Assembly: GCF_030177935.1 (NCBI RefSeq) | Contig: NZ_CP089974.1 | Location: 372,001-436,000, forward strand | Direction of reading: 5' to 3' | Length of the DNA stretch: 64,000 nt | From: Moraxella haemolytica | GTDB taxonomy: Bacteria > Pseudomonadota > Gammaproteobacteria > Pseudomonadales > Moraxellaceae | In this document: positions 8,366 through 19,270 of the stretch, one piece after another | Numbering within the stretch: position 1 is the first letter of the stretch | Layout of the letters: each line of letters starts with the position of its first letter | Made by a program: the position numbers and the translations under genes | The notes under the pieces: model-generated | What the model was told of the DNA's origin: nothing | Database searches by the model: none | The model's input: the letters and a program-made list of their open reading frames with translations, nothing else

Positions 8366-9865
8366 CTATTTTAGCCCTTGCTTGATGTCGTCTTTGGTTT
8401 TTTTACCCTTACCAAAGAAATGACGGGCTTTTTTGATTAGCCGAACAGCTTTGGTCAGACGACTTTCGGTGAATGATGCTTTGCCATTGGGGATAATCAT
8501 GGTGTCGCCATCGTTATCTATCTCACGGTGGGTACTGCTAGAAAAGCCGTCTGCATCGCTCTTGGTGTCTGCATCTTCATCAACAATGCGCACGATTTTG
8601 TCTTTTTGACGCAAAGGAGTGCTATCAAATAGATGTGACAGTCTGACATCTAGCTCGCCTTTAGCGGTGCGTTCAATTTTGGTCAAGTTTTTATAAATCT
8701 CAACAAACCAAGGGTCGTAATCCGCCGCCTTTAGCATATCTAGTTCATCTTTGATGGGTAAAGGATAGGGTAGAGTCTTATAAAATTGCCATAAACTGAT
8801 GCTACTTAAGTCTGTTTTTAGGACATATTCATCATTTTTGGTGTGGGTGATTAGATCAGCGTCAACCAACTGCTCAAGATATAAGCTCCACTTTGGCAAC
8901 TCACGGCGACCTAGCACTTCACGCAATTCATGCTCGCTGACGGTTTTGCTTTCTTTGTAGCGTTTGTAAGCTAGGTTTAGCATATCAAGCAAGCTAAGGA
9001 GTGGGTGGCGTGTAGGCACTTCTTTGGTATCAAAGATGGTCAATGTATAGCTAATCTGCACACCAAGCAAGATAATGTTCCACGAAAGATAAATCCAAAG
9101 TAGAAAAATCGGCAAAGCGGCAAATGCCCCATAAATCGCTTCATAGCTAGTGAAATTGGTCATCACAGTGCCAAATACTCTGCGTAAAATCTCAAAGAGT
9201 GCCGCAGAGATGACACCTGCGATGGCGGCATTTTTTAGGGGAACTTGAGCCTTTGGAATGAACCAATACATGCCAATAAAGCCTGCGGTGGTAATTAGCA
9301 CAGAGATGATGTATGCCCAGATTGACCAGTTAATGCCATAACCGGCAATTTGACGATTTAAAAAATCCACGCTTTGAATGGCACTAGAAGCACCAAATGC
9401 CACACCAAGCACAATCGGACCTAGTGTAATGAGTGTCCAGTAGCGAATGATGCTTGCTGTACCGCCAGTGCGTTCTTTGACACGCCAGATTTGATTAAAG
9501 GCGGTTTCTATGGTGATGAGCGTCATGATGGTGGTAATGAATAAGCCAAGTACACCCACAACGCCCAGATTGCTTGATTTTTCAGCAAAGCTATTAAAAT
9601 ACTCGCTAATTTGTGCACCTGATGATGGCAAAAGGTTGTTATAAATCATTGACTGTAGCTGTTCTCTCATGTCTGATAAGGCAGGTATGCTAGAGAACAC
9701 CACCAAAATCACGGTTAAAATCGGCACAAGCGACAGCAGTGTTGTGTAGGTTAGGCTAGCTGCTTTTTGAAGGCAGTCGTCTTCGTTAAAATGCCGAATT
9801 AGTAGACGCAAGTACATGAACCAGCCATGATGAGCAAAAGGCAGTTTGTTTAAAAAATTCGTCAT
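8366..9865 (-). CDS. YihY/BrkB family inner-membrane protein
   Basis: 499 residues. The first 290 or so hold about six hydrophobic helices and the family signature: K-A-A-S-L-T-Y-T-T-L-L-S-L-V-P near residues 34-48 and later P-I-F-L-L-W-I-Y-L-S-W near 250. The family was once misnamed ribonuclease BN and its function is unsettled; proposals include envelope integrity and transport. A cytoplasmic winged-helix-like region (about 300-400) follows, then a charged tail rich in D, S and K, giving a protein longer than many relatives. ATG 9865 is used. Convergent with pyrC'. Confidence 0.9.
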   Translation of the reverse strand: MTNFLNKLPFAHHGWFMYLRLLIRHFNEDDCLQKAASLTYTTLLSLVPILTVILVVFSSIPALSDMREQLQSMIYNNLLPSSGAQISEYFNSFAEKSSNLGVVGVLGLFITTIMTLITIETAFNQIWRVKERTGGTASIIRYWTLITLGPIVLGVAFGASSAIQSVDFLNRQIAGYGINWSIWAYIISVLITTAGFIGMYWFIPKAQVPLKNAAIAGVISAALFEILRRVFGTVMTNFTSYEAIYGAFAALPIFLLWIYLSWNIILLGVQISYTLTIFDTKEVPTRHPLLSLLDMLNLAYKRYKESKTVSEHELREVLGRRELPKWSLYLEQLVDADLITHTKNDEYVLKTDLSSISLWQFYKTLPYPLPIKDELDMLKAADYDPWFVEIYKNLTKIERTAKGELDVRLSHLFDSTPLRQKDKIVRIVDEDADTKSDADGFSSSTHREIDNDGDTMIIPNGKASFTESRLTKAVRLIKKARHFFGKGKKTKDDIKQGLK

Positions 9866-10024
9866 AAATCATTCCGTGTTCGCATTGCTGTTACAAAAAA
9901 TTATGATTGATTAGTGTAACAAATATCTGATATTTTTAAAGTATTTTTTGTAAGATGTGGTAAATTTTTGCTAGTGTTGGGTGTGATGATTGTTAAATTC
10001 TGATTGATTTGGCGTGTGGTTTTT

Positions 10025-10061
10025 AGGCTTTTTGCGTTATAATGAATGACGCAAAAAGCCT
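10025..10061. promoter_or_regulatory. 13-bp perfect inverted repeat around a TATAAT
   Basis: AGGCTTTTTGCGT (10025-10037) and ACGCAAAAAGCCT (10049-10061) are exact reverse complements. The 11-base loop contains TATAAT (10038-10043). It sits about 100 bases before the WrbA-like gene. It could be an operator over that promoter's -10 box or an RNA hairpin. No strong -35 is visible. The arms end without a T-run, so it is not an ordinary terminator for rightward transcription. Confidence 0.55.
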
Positions 10062-10160
10062 GATGGTCTGATGGTGGTCTGGTTGTTTCATCGCCTAAGA
10101 TTTTGCTTGAATGAAGGGTGGTCAGACAAGGTAAGCTGACAAAAATTGATGGAGAGAATA

Positions 10161-10757
10161 ATGAGTGAACATTATATTTTGGTGCTATATGATACCAATC
10201 AAAACCGCACAAAAGAACTCGCCTACGCCATTGCAGAGGGGATAATGAATGCAGGCGTGAGTGTCAAGACACGCCGAGTGCCAAAAGTTTCAGCACGCAC
10301 AGAACAGCTTGACCCTAGCATTCCTGATGATGGAGATTTGTACTGTACGGCAGATGAGCTGTCAGGCTGTATGGGGCTTGCGGTGGGTAGTCCGACTCAC
10401 TTTGGCAATATGTCAGCTAGCATGAAGTACTTTTGGGATAACACGGTAACCCAGTGGTTATCAGGTCGTCTGCAGGGCAAGCCTGCGTGTGTCTTTAGTA
10501 GTACAGGTACGCTACATGGAGGCAATGAGGCGACTTTATTGAGCATGATGATACCGCTTTTGCATCATGGTATGCTGATGGTGGGCTTGCCTTATGCACA
10601 CGCAGAGCTGAGTCGTACTACTCGTGGTGGAACGCCTTATGGGGTGACAAGCGTGGTTGGGTCATCGCACGAATTTGCCATGACGGCAGATGAACGAGTG
10701 CTGGCGATTCATCAAGGCGAGCGACTGGCTTGTATTGCTCAAAAGTTGATTGATTAA
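10161..10757 (+). CDS. WrbA-like flavodoxin-fold NAD(P)H:quinone oxidoreductase
   Basis: 198 residues. It has the flavodoxin fold with an FMN phosphate loop near the N-terminus (Y-D-T-N-Q-N-R-T), the motif G-S-P-T-H-F-G-N-M and F-S-S-T-G-T-L-H-G-G, all characteristic of WrbA and related two-electron quinone reductases. It probably reduces quinones to limit oxidative stress. The start is ATG 10161 because GGAGAG (10151-10156) is the ribosome site; an earlier ATG overlaps that site. A DUF2069 gene follows 77 bp later, a frequent pairing in gammaproteobacteria. The upstream palindrome suggests regulation. Confidence 0.88.
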   Translation: MSEHYILVLYDTNQNRTKELAYAIAEGIMNAGVSVKTRRVPKVSARTEQLDPSIPDDGDLYCTADELSGCMGLAVGSPTHFGNMSASMKYFWDNTVTQWLSGRLQGKPACVFSSTGTLHGGNEATLLSMMIPLLHHGMLMVGLPYAHAELSRTTRGGTPYGVTSVVGSSHEFAMTADERVLAIHQGERLACIAQKLID

Positions 10758-10834
10758 CAACACCAATTAACGCCAGTCATATATCTGTTCTACAGACAAT
10801 TAACCAATCACATTCACCAGACATCTTATTTGAC

Positions 10835-11251
10835 ATGAAAACCAACAAAACTCAAAAATCCACCAAACCCATCAAGCCTATCCACATCAAGCTCATCGCC
10901 TGCTTGTGGGCTTGGCTTGTTTTTGCCATCATTGGCTATCCTGTGTTGGTGGCGGTGGCGACAGGTGTGTCATTGGTGAGTGGTGTGCTGATACAGATGC
11001 TAATATTGCTACCTGCTTTGTTCTCTACCCCCTATGTCTTGCGTGGTAACTCGCCTTATGCGTTGATTGTGGTGAGTTTGGTACTACTTGTCTATTTGGG
11101 GATATCAGGTGTTTTGGTGTTGATTGGTTATTATGAGTCTGCTTCTGTATTGATTTGGGGTGGGCGACTGGTGGAATTTGTGCTGATTGGTGGAGTTTTG
11201 TATTATTTGTTTGTGTTATTAAGATGTCTACCACCCATGCATCGGCAGTGA
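10835..11251 (+). CDS. DUF2069 family small membrane protein
   Basis: 138 residues with a lysine-rich cytoplasmic N-terminus and about four hydrophobic helices (roughly 23-45, 50-67, 73-95, 105-130). This is the size and pattern of DUF2069 inner-membrane proteins, which often lie next to wrbA-like genes. Its function is unknown. A strong terminator ends the two-gene unit at about 11350. Confidence 0.75.
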   Translation: MKTNKTQKSTKPIKPIHIKLIACLWAWLVFAIIGYPVLVAVATGVSLVSGVLIQMLILLPALFSTPYVLRGNSPYALIVVSLVLLVYLGISGVLVLIGYYESASVLIWGGRLVEFVLIGGVLYYLFVLLRCLPPMHRQ

Positions 11252-11319
11252 GTGTATGGATTGTAGGCGTACTGTTTTTGATGCCATTGGCTTAAGTATA
11301 CTTGCTTGATGAAAGCTAA

Positions 11320-11352
11320 AAAATCAAAGCCTTTAAGGGCTTTGATTTTTTT
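11320..11352. terminator. rho-independent terminator
   Basis: AAATCAAAGCC and GGCTTTGATTT pair around a short T/A loop and run into T8. It closes the wrbA-like/DUF2069 unit. The reverse strand also ends in an A/T tract, so it may serve the convergent DUF3108 gene. Confidence 0.85.
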
Positions 11353-11396
11353 TGTTTGGCTATTTGTTTAGCCAGAGTGCATGACTTGGTAGGGTT

Positions 11397-12107
11397 TTAG
11401 TTGAATTTGGTTAGCTCCATTGAGATGGATTTGCCATCGCTTGTTTGGCTGACTTTAACAGGTAGGTAGCTTAAGCTTGGGGCGAGCCAAAAACTGGTGG
11501 TGCGACCACGACCATCATGCACACGGTCAATTCTAACGACTTCATAAGTGCCAGCAGGGACGGTGATTTTTGAAGTGCCAGATTTTTTGAATTTGGTGGT
11601 TTCTATGCCGGACTTTTTGACTAATGAATAAGAGCCTGTAAACCTACCATTGATGAGTTCGTGGCGAATTTGGGCTTCTAGGCTTAGGTCGTCATAGGCT
11701 TGCTCACCCATCTTAAAGGTACTGGTTTTGCCTTTATAGGTAGAATTGACGGTTTTTGTGCTGTTATTAAAGGTAATATTGTGCGTATTTCCCAAGCCCA
11801 AAAATTTCACCGACATGGATGAGCTTGATGGGGCAATCTTATTACCTGACAGGTTAAATTTTGCCGATTGGCTAAGTGTGGCAATGCCTGCAGCCAGTCC
11901 TTTGACGCTATAGTGATAGCCATTGCCAGATTTGGTGAGTGTGCGAGTGGCGGTGCCGTTCTTGCCATGAGCTTTGATGGCATAAGTCGCTGAAAATTCT
12001 GACAAATCAGCTGCATAAGCCGTAGCACCGCTGATTGATATACCTAGCCCTAAGATGGCGATATAGGTGTTTTTGCTTGTTGTTGTTAATTTTGTAAATA
12101 AACTCAT
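11397..12107 (-). CDS. DUF3108 domain periplasmic protein
   Basis: 236 residues. A signal peptide at about 1-32 (T-A-Y-A-A) is followed by a beta-rich domain of the DUF3108 family: a start like F-S-A-T-Y-A-I-K, a middle K-S-G-T-S-K-I-T-V-P-A-G-T-Y-E-V and an end F-W-L-A-P-S-L-S-Y-L-P-V-K-V. Such proteins are exported and of unknown function, perhaps envelope-related. The start is ATG 12107, which has AAGGA about 8 bases upstream; a longer open frame upstream lacks a ribosome site. Confidence 0.85.
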   Translation of the reverse strand: MSLFTKLTTTSKNTYIAILGLGISISGATAYAADLSEFSATYAIKAHGKNGTATRTLTKSGNGYHYSVKGLAAGIATLSQSAKFNLSGNKIAPSSSSMSVKFLGLGNTHNITFNNSTKTVNSTYKGKTSTFKMGEQAYDDLSLEAQIRHELINGRFTGSYSLVKKSGIETTKFKKSGTSKITVPAGTYEVVRIDRVHDGRGRTTSFWLAPSLSYLPVKVSQTSDGKSISMELTKFN

Positions 12108-12395
12108 GAATGATTCCTTTTTAATTTTTACAATCTGTGATGATGGTGTCATATGATAATAGACAAGAATTGTTACAATTTCAAGATAAATGTGTGAATA
12201 TTTTGTAGATTATCTTAGTGATATTTTTGTTGAGAACAGCGATCAAAGTTCAAGCCGATGGCAATCAGTGATGCTAATGATAGTGAGTTGTTATATTATT
12301 CATTATTTTTTATGAAATGATGATGTTGTCGTCATGTCATTATTTTGTTATAATATAGCTATTTTTGTTGTTTGTCTTTTGTGGTGATTTTGTTG

Positions 12396-13847
12396 ATGAT
12401 TAAATCTTTTTTTAAATATTTGGGTTTTTTGTTGTTGGGTGTGGTATTTGTTCTAGGTTGTGGTTATTTATATTTAATCTCAAAACAAGTCCAACAAGGC
12501 GATGTTACTTGGCATTCTTGCTATCGCCCCAGTTACTGGTCGTGGTTTGTGATACCGCCATCTGTCAAGTTACAATGTGCAACCGTTGTTGTGCCTGTAG
12601 ATTATGATAAACCTGATGGCAAAACTTTTGAGCTTGCACTGACTCGCCTGCCTAGCCAAACACCCAATCCGATTGGTGATTTGTTAATCCTAAATGGTGG
12701 ACCAGGAGGGCATAGCCTAGACATGAGCGATACACTCATTGCTGATGATGAATACGGTCAGCGTATCAAAGATAATTTTAATCTGATTGGCTACACTCCC
12801 AGAGGCATTGCTCCTGCCAGTCCTGTCATTAGTTGTGGTCAAGCCACAGAAGATGATGATGCCAAAACCTATCTGGATGCCTGTATTGCAGAGATGGGGA
12901 CGGATATTTTACCGTTCATCAGTTCAAGAGAGGTCATCAAAGACTTGGACAACATTCGTCAAAAGCTAGCACAAGAGACTTGGTCGATGATTGGTTATTC
13001 TTATGGCACTAAACTTGTTGCCAATTATGCCAAATACTACCCAACCCACCTAAGAGCAGGCGTTGCTGATGGTGTGGTGGATACCGCTGAATCTTTGACG
13101 ACTATTTTGATTAACCACAATAAGCAGGCACAGGCAACTTTTGAGGATTTTATGGAGGCTTGCCAAGAGGATTGTCCTTTTGCTGATAAAAGCAGTCAAG
13201 GCTTTATTCAAGCCCTAAAAACTATAGAAAATAAAAATCTAAAAGACGCCAAAGACAACCCAATTGATGCTGCAAGCCTACTTGGTGTGTTTATTGAAAA
13301 TCTAAATAATGGAGATAACTGGGCGGATTTACGCACGATGTTTGCACAATTAAATGAAAATAAAACAGATACTTATAAGACGCTGACCTTGTATAGTGAG
13401 CTTGGTAATATTGGCTTTAATGAAGATGCTTTAAGTTTGATTAACTGTGCTGACTCTGCCCCAAGGCTTAGTAGGGAGGACTATCTAGGCTTTGCCAAAC
13501 AGCTTGATGATGTCGCCACCTTTGATAATCTTGAGACCAAAAGTGATGAGGAATATCTAGATGCTTGCTATCATTGGCAATGGCAGGCAACCGATGCCCA
13601 AGATGAGCATCTGGTCAATGACCAAACGCCAAACTTGCTATTCGTCTCTTATGAACACGACCTAGCGACACCGTATGCCAATGCCAAGACGATGGCACAA
13701 CGCTTTGACGATCCGCTCGTTGTGATTTTAGGTAAGCATGGGCATACAGCCAGTCTATTTGGGGCGAATGCTTGCGTGGATCAGCATGTTAGTGATTATC
13801 TACTAAATCCTAAGATGGACTTTGGCAAAAAGCTCTTGATGTGCTAA
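12396..13847 (+). CDS. exported alpha/beta hydrolase, tripeptidyl-aminopeptidase-like
   Basis: 483 residues from ATG 12396; a TTG eight codons upstream is less likely. The hydrophobic N-terminus ends V-L-G-C, so the protein may be a lipoprotein or stay anchored. The oxyanion motif is L-N-G-G-P-G-G (about residue 100) and the nucleophile elbow is G-Y-S-Y-G. The C-terminal TAP-type region supplies Asp (H-D-L-A-T-P) and His (G-K-H-G-H-T-A-S). A complete Ser-Asp-His triad is therefore visible. Relatives are peptidases releasing N-terminal residues or tripeptides, probably in the periplasm here. Conserved cysteines (C-Q-E-D-C-P) suggest a disulfide outside the cytoplasm. The substrate is unknown. 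Confidence 0.82.
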   Translation: MIKSFFKYLGFLLLGVVFVLGCGYLYLISKQVQQGDVTWHSCYRPSYWSWFVIPPSVKLQCATVVVPVDYDKPDGKTFELALTRLPSQTPNPIGDLLILNGGPGGHSLDMSDTLIADDEYGQRIKDNFNLIGYTPRGIAPASPVISCGQATEDDDAKTYLDACIAEMGTDILPFISSREVIKDLDNIRQKLAQETWSMIGYSYGTKLVANYAKYYPTHLRAGVADGVVDTAESLTTILINHNKQAQATFEDFMEACQEDCPFADKSSQGFIQALKTIENKNLKDAKDNPIDAASLLGVFIENLNNGDNWADLRTMFAQLNENKTDTYKTLTLYSELGNIGFNEDALSLINCADSAPRLSREDYLGFAKQLDDVATFDNLETKSDEEYLDACYHWQWQATDAQDEHLVNDQTPNLLFVSYEHDLATPYANAKTMAQRFDDPLVVILGKHGHTASLFGANACVDQHVSDYLLNPKMDFGKKLLMC

Positions 13848-13983
13848 GCCCAAAACGCTTTGGTAATCAAATGTTGCGGTGCTGATTGATTGCGATAATT
13901 AAGTTGATTGCATCAAAAGCACCGCATTTCTTAAAAAGTGTGCAGTATAAAAGACTTTGGTTAAAAAAATTTTTAAATTTTCC

Positions 13984-14012
13984 CTTGAAAAACTTTGTGC
14001 ATAACACCATTT
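13984..14012 (+). promoter_or_regulatory. sigma-32 heat-shock promoter of groESL
   Basis: CTTGAAA (13984-13990), a 14-base spacer and CACCATTT (14005-14012) match the RpoH consensus (CTTGAAA, then CCCCATNT) with one mismatch. It lies about 100 bases before groES. No CIRCE inverted repeat for HrcA was found. Confidence 0.8.
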
Positions 14013-14112
14013 TTTAACCGATCCATTTTGATGGTATCGCAAGGCAAAGCTGACACTGACCATATTGCCTTGTCATCTTTATTATATCAACAAAAAAACT
14101 GGAGAAATTCTT

Positions 14113-14415
14113 ATGTCAATCCGTCCTTTATATGATCGCATCGTCGTCCGCCGTACCGAAGAAGAGCAAAAAACTGCAGGCGGTATTTTACTTCCAGGTT
14201 CTGCCCAAGAAAAACCGCAACAAGGCGAAGTCATCGCTGTGGGCAATGGTTATCATGTTGAGAATACTGGACTGTTCTCAAATGGTGTGCGCCCTTTAGA
14301 TGTCAAAGTGGGCGACAAAGTATTGTTTGGTCAATATGCAGGTCAGGTCGTTAAAGTTGATGGCGAAGAGTTGCTAATCATGAAAGAATCTGATGTGTTG
14401 GGTGTGTTGGAATAA
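14113..14415 (+). CDS. groES: co-chaperonin GroES
   Basis: 100 residues starting M-S-I-R-P-L-Y-D-R, with the mobile loop region [10 protein letters not shown] and the end [12 protein letters not shown]. GroES is the heptameric lid of the GroEL folding chamber. ATG 14113 follows GGAG at 14101-14104; an in-frame upstream extension is ignored. groEL follows after 141 bp. Confidence 0.98.
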   Translation: MSIRPLYDRIVVRRTEEEQKTAGGILLPGSAQEKPQQGEVIAVGNGYHVENTGLFSNGVRPLDVKVGDKVLFGQYAGQVVKVDGEELLIMKESDVLGVLE

Positions 14416-14538
14416 TTGATTTTCCGCCACTTAAGCTGTCCACACAGTAAAAAACCGTGATTTTTCCAAGCTGATTAAAAGCGATTTGGTAGCTTAATGG
14501 TTTTTTAGTTTAAATTGTAAACAATCGCATTTCAATAA

Positions 14539-16188
<1,650 letters not shown>

Positions 16189-16210
16189 TCCTTGCCAGTC
16201 ATTCAATAAA

Positions 16211-16241
16211 ACCTTCCAAGCGTGAGCTTGGGAGGTTTTTT
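16211..16241 (+). terminator. terminator of groESL
   Basis: CCTTCCAAGC and GCTTGGGAGG pair (one G-T pair) around GTGA and are followed by T6. It lies 23 bases after the groEL stop. Confidence 0.88.
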
Positions 16242-16411
16242 AGATTGATTATCATGATTATAAAAGGCGTGTTGGCATTCGGTTTTTTAAGAGTTGTTAT
16301 TGTCTTTGGATTTTAATAAAACAATGGTTAAATCCTACAAATTTACTATGATTTTTGTTGTTAAAATTTGCTATAATAAAGCAAAATCAATAACACAAAA
16401 TAGCCAAACCT

Positions 16412-17854
16412 ATGAGCCAACTGAATCGCAAACCTGAACTTCTATGCCCTGCCGGCACCTTTAAAAATATGCAGTACGCTTTTGCTTATGGAGCAGATGC
16501 GGTATATGCAGGGCAGGCACGCTATTCTTTGCGAGTACGCAATAACGACTTTGATGAAGACAATCTAAAAAAAGGCATTGACTATGCCCACTCTTTGGGT
16601 AAAAAGTTTTATGTGGTGGTGAATATTCAAGCCCACAATGCCAAATTAAAAACTTTCATTGAGGACATTCGCCCTGTTATTGAGATGAATCCTGATGCAC
16701 TGATCATGTCGGACGCAGGCATGATTATGATGGTGCGTGAGCATTTTCCCCATCAAGACATTCATCTGTCAGTACAAGCCAACGCCGTAAACTGGGCGAC
16801 GGTCAAGTTCTGGAAACAAATGGGCGTGAGCCGTGTGATTGTTAGCCGTGAATTATCCTTGAAAGAAATTGAACAAATCATCTTTGAGGTTCCTGACATG
16901 GAGATTGAGGTGTTTGTTCATGGGGCGTTATGCATGGCATATTCTGGACGCTGTTTGTTGTCAGGATATATCAATAAACGAGATGCCAATCAAGGCACTT
17001 GCACCAATGCGTGTCGTTGGTCTTATAACACTTATAAGGCAACCGAAAATGAAACAGGCGACATTGTGCCTGTCATGCAAGACAGTAAACAAAATGCCAT
17101 CTCTAATGCCGAAGTATTTATCCCTAACCAAAGCGAAAACAGCATTGCTAATGTGAATTTAAATAGCGATGTGGTCATGGGCGATGAGTATGTGGAGAAA
17201 CCGTCTGATGAAGTGGTATTATTGGAAGAGCAGGGTCGCAAAGGCGAATTGATGGCGATGTATGAAGATGAGCATGGTACCTATATCATGAACTCTAAAG
17301 ATTTGCGTGCGGTGGAGCTTGTGCCAGAATTAACACAAATGGGCGTGCATTCATTAAAAATTGAAGGGCGTACCAAATCACATTATTATGTGGCTCGTAC
17401 CGCACAAGTCTACCGCCGTGCCATTGATGATGCCATTGCCGGCAAACCATTTGATACCAGTTTAATCACTGCCTTAGATGGGCTAGCAAATAGGGGTTAC
17501 ACTGAAGGCTTTTTAAGACGGCATGTGCATTCTGACTATCAAAATTATGAATACGGCTCATCAAAAACAGACCACCAACAATTTGTAGCAGAAGTGCTTG
17601 ATGTTACAGACGATAAACTAACTTTGACCGTCAAAAATAAACTCAGCGTGGGAGATGAGATTGAGATTATGACTCCGCAAGGCAATATCGTTTATCGCCT
17701 TGATAAACTATGGGATAAAAAAGGCAATGAAATAGATGCCGCCTTAGGTTCTGGCTGGATATGCCAAATTGATAATCCTTTTACTGAGTTGGGTTTTGAT
17801 GTGTTGCAATTTGCCCTTGTGATGAAAACAGTAGATGAGCCGGTTTTTACTTAA
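16412..17854 (+). CDS. trhP: tRNA uridine-34 hydroxylase TrhP (U32 peptidase-like, YegQ)
   Basis: 480 residues, strikingly similar to E. coli YegQ over the first 210: P-E-L-L-C-P-A-G-T, A-Y-G-A-D-A-V-Y-A-G-Q, Y-S-L-R-V-R-N-N and the U32 signature F-V-H-G-A-L-C-M-A-Y-S-G-R-C-L-L-S-G. Four cysteines, two in that signature and two in G-T-C-T-N-A-C-R, are likely Fe-S ligands. YegQ/TrhP makes 5-hydroxyuridine at the tRNA wobble position using prephenate, a precursor of cmo5U. An insertion of about 30 residues in the middle (after about 210) makes it longer than the E. coli protein. A YfhL ferredoxin gene lies 570 bp downstream. Confidence 0.93.
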   Translation: MSQLNRKPELLCPAGTFKNMQYAFAYGADAVYAGQARYSLRVRNNDFDEDNLKKGIDYAHSLGKKFYVVVNIQAHNAKLKTFIEDIRPVIEMNPDALIMSDAGMIMMVREHFPHQDIHLSVQANAVNWATVKFWKQMGVSRVIVSRELSLKEIEQIIFEVPDMEIEVFVHGALCMAYSGRCLLSGYINKRDANQGTCTNACRWSYNTYKATENETGDIVPVMQDSKQNAISNAEVFIPNQSENSIANVNLNSDVVMGDEYVEKPSDEVVLLEEQGRKGELMAMYEDEHGTYIMNSKDLRAVELVPELTQMGVHSLKIEGRTKSHYYVARTAQVYRRAIDDAIAGKPFDTSLITALDGLANRGYTEGFLRRHVHSDYQNYEYGSSKTDHQQFVAEVLDVTDDKLTLTVKNKLSVGDEIEIMTPQGNIVYRLDKLWDKKGNEIDAALGSGWICQIDNPFTELGFDVLQFALVMKTVDEPVFT

Positions 17855-17861
17855 AAACAAC

Positions 17862-17894
17862 AACGCCATGATTTTTTATTATGGCGTTTTTTAT
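17862..17894 (+). terminator. terminator after trhP
   Basis: AACGCCAT and ATGGCGTT pair around an 11-base A/T loop and run into T6, starting 7 bases after the trhP stop. Confidence 0.8.
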
Positions 17895-18025
17895 GAAAGA
17901 ACAATATGCCAATCAAGAAAAATTATGAACTCACCAACACATGAAATCACCCCATACTTAAAAGATGATCTTAAGTCGTCCTTTTATATCTTGCCAATTT
18001 TTATATCATCAAGTAGGCTTTAGAT

Positions 18026-18054
18026 TTGGTGGGTGGTGAATGATATGCTATAAT
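18026..18054 (+). promoter_or_regulatory. promoter for the DUF4298-yfhL unit
   Basis: TTGGTG (18026-18031), a 17-base spacer and a perfect TATAAT (18049-18054) lie 30 bases before the DUF4298 start. Confidence 0.55.
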
Positions 18055-18084
18055 GACCCAAAATCAAAAACTTAGGAACAACCG

Positions 18085-18405
18085 ATGACCACCCAAAACC
18101 GAATTAACGAAATCCAAGCCATCTATAAAGAGTGGCTGACTGTCTTTGAAAGACTACAGACCGCCAAACAAGACTTGGCAAAAAGTGCCGAACTGATGAG
18201 TCAGTTAGAAGATTTTTATTTTGATGGGCAATGGCGTGAGATTTATGAAGCCATTGAAAACGGCGAAAACTTTGATCTGACAACAGATGGCGAATACAGT
18301 GTGATGAGTGAAGATACATTATGGAATGCCTTTAATGATCAACAAGATCTATTGTGGGATAATTTACGCTTTGCTGTGAAGCACCTTGATAAAAAAGATG
18401 ATTAA
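18085..18405 (+). CDS. DUF4298 family protein
   Basis: 106 residues, acidic, probably cytoplasmic and helical. The N-terminal half (about 1-55) looks like a coiled coil with alternating K, Q and E, followed by F-Y-F-D-G-Q-W and a second half containing G-E-Y-S-V-M-S-E-D-T-L-W-N-A. The length and these blocks resemble DUF4298, a family of unknown function. The gene ends 21 bases before yfhL and probably shares its transcript. Confidence 0.7.
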   Translation: MTTQNRINEIQAIYKEWLTVFERLQTAKQDLAKSAELMSQLEDFYFDGQWREIYEAIENGENFDLTTDGEYSVMSEDTLWNAFNDQQDLLWDNLRFAVKHLDKKDD

Positions 18406-18417
18406 GGCAACCGATAA

Positions 18418-18684
<267 letters not shown>

Positions 18685-18760
18685 TTTGGCTTGGTTGATT
18701 TAAGTCTGACGAACTGCAGTGTGGTCATTGTCCCAAAAAAACTCTAATAGAACTCTTGTA

Positions 18761-18790
18761 TTGACAAATGTCGCACACTGATGATACAGT
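18761..18790 (+). promoter_or_regulatory. promoter for the csbD-like gene
   Basis: A perfect TTGACA (18761-18766) is followed after 18 bases by TACAGT (18785-18790, four of six). The leader to the gene is about 100 bases. Confidence 0.5.
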
Positions 18791-18893
18791 TAAATATCAA
18801 CACCAATGCCGTTTTGTATTTTAATCAAGAATGTATTAAGCACTGATTTGATAAAGGGCAAAAACTTTTAATAAATAATCTTAGGAGAATGTG

Positions 18894-19115
18894 ATGAGCA
18901 ATGACAGACTACAAGGCAAATGGCAGCAGCTAAAAGGCGAAATCAAGCAACAATGGGGCGAGCTGACTGATGATGAAGTTGTCAAGTTGGACGGCAAGAC
19001 AGACAGTCTTATTGGTGTGCTTCAAGAGCGTTATGGCAAGGCAAAAGATGCCATCGCTCAAGAAGTCAATGAATGGCTTGATAAGCTTGATAATGATGAC
19101 AAGACAACGCCTTGA
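18894..19115 (+). CDS. CsbD family stress protein
   Basis: 73 residues, hydrophilic and charged. It contains the CsbD pattern: L-Q-G-K-W-Q-Q-L-K-G-E-I-K-Q-Q-W-G-E-L-T-D-D near the N-terminus and G-x-L-Q-E-R-Y-G-K-A-K in the middle. CsbD-like proteins are abundant general-stress proteins of unknown mechanism. The start is ATG 18894, placed by AGGAG at 18883-18887; a GTG one codon earlier is too close to that site. Confidence 0.88.
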   Translation: MSNDRLQGKWQQLKGEIKQQWGELTDDEVVKLDGKTDSLIGVLQERYGKAKDAIAQEVNEWLDKLDNDDKTTP

Positions 19116-19173
19116 TGTGTCTTAACAGTCTTGCTTGGTTTTGTATACTAAGCAGTCATCAGATAAATCAATC

Positions 19174-19216
19174 AAAACCTCAGCTGTATCTACAGATGGG
19201 GTTTTGTTTTTTTGTG
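19174..19216 (+). terminator. possible terminator after csbD
   Basis: AAAACC (19174-19179) can pair with GGTTTT (about 19200-19205), with CTGT/ACAG pairing inside, followed by T-rich sequence. The stem is interrupted, so confidence is limited. Confidence 0.4.
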
Positions 19217-19270
19217 CTTAAGTGATGATTTACCCAAAAATATTGCCGATATTTTTTTGTTATAAAAACA

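Noticed and set aside
13848-14112. CIRCE element for HrcA control of groESL
   Set aside because: No TTAGCACTC inverted repeat is present; a sigma-32 promoter explains heat-shock control.
17925-18023. 32-codon frame between trhP and the DUF4298 gene
   Set aside because: It lacks a ribosome site, follows a terminator and shows no similarity I recognise.
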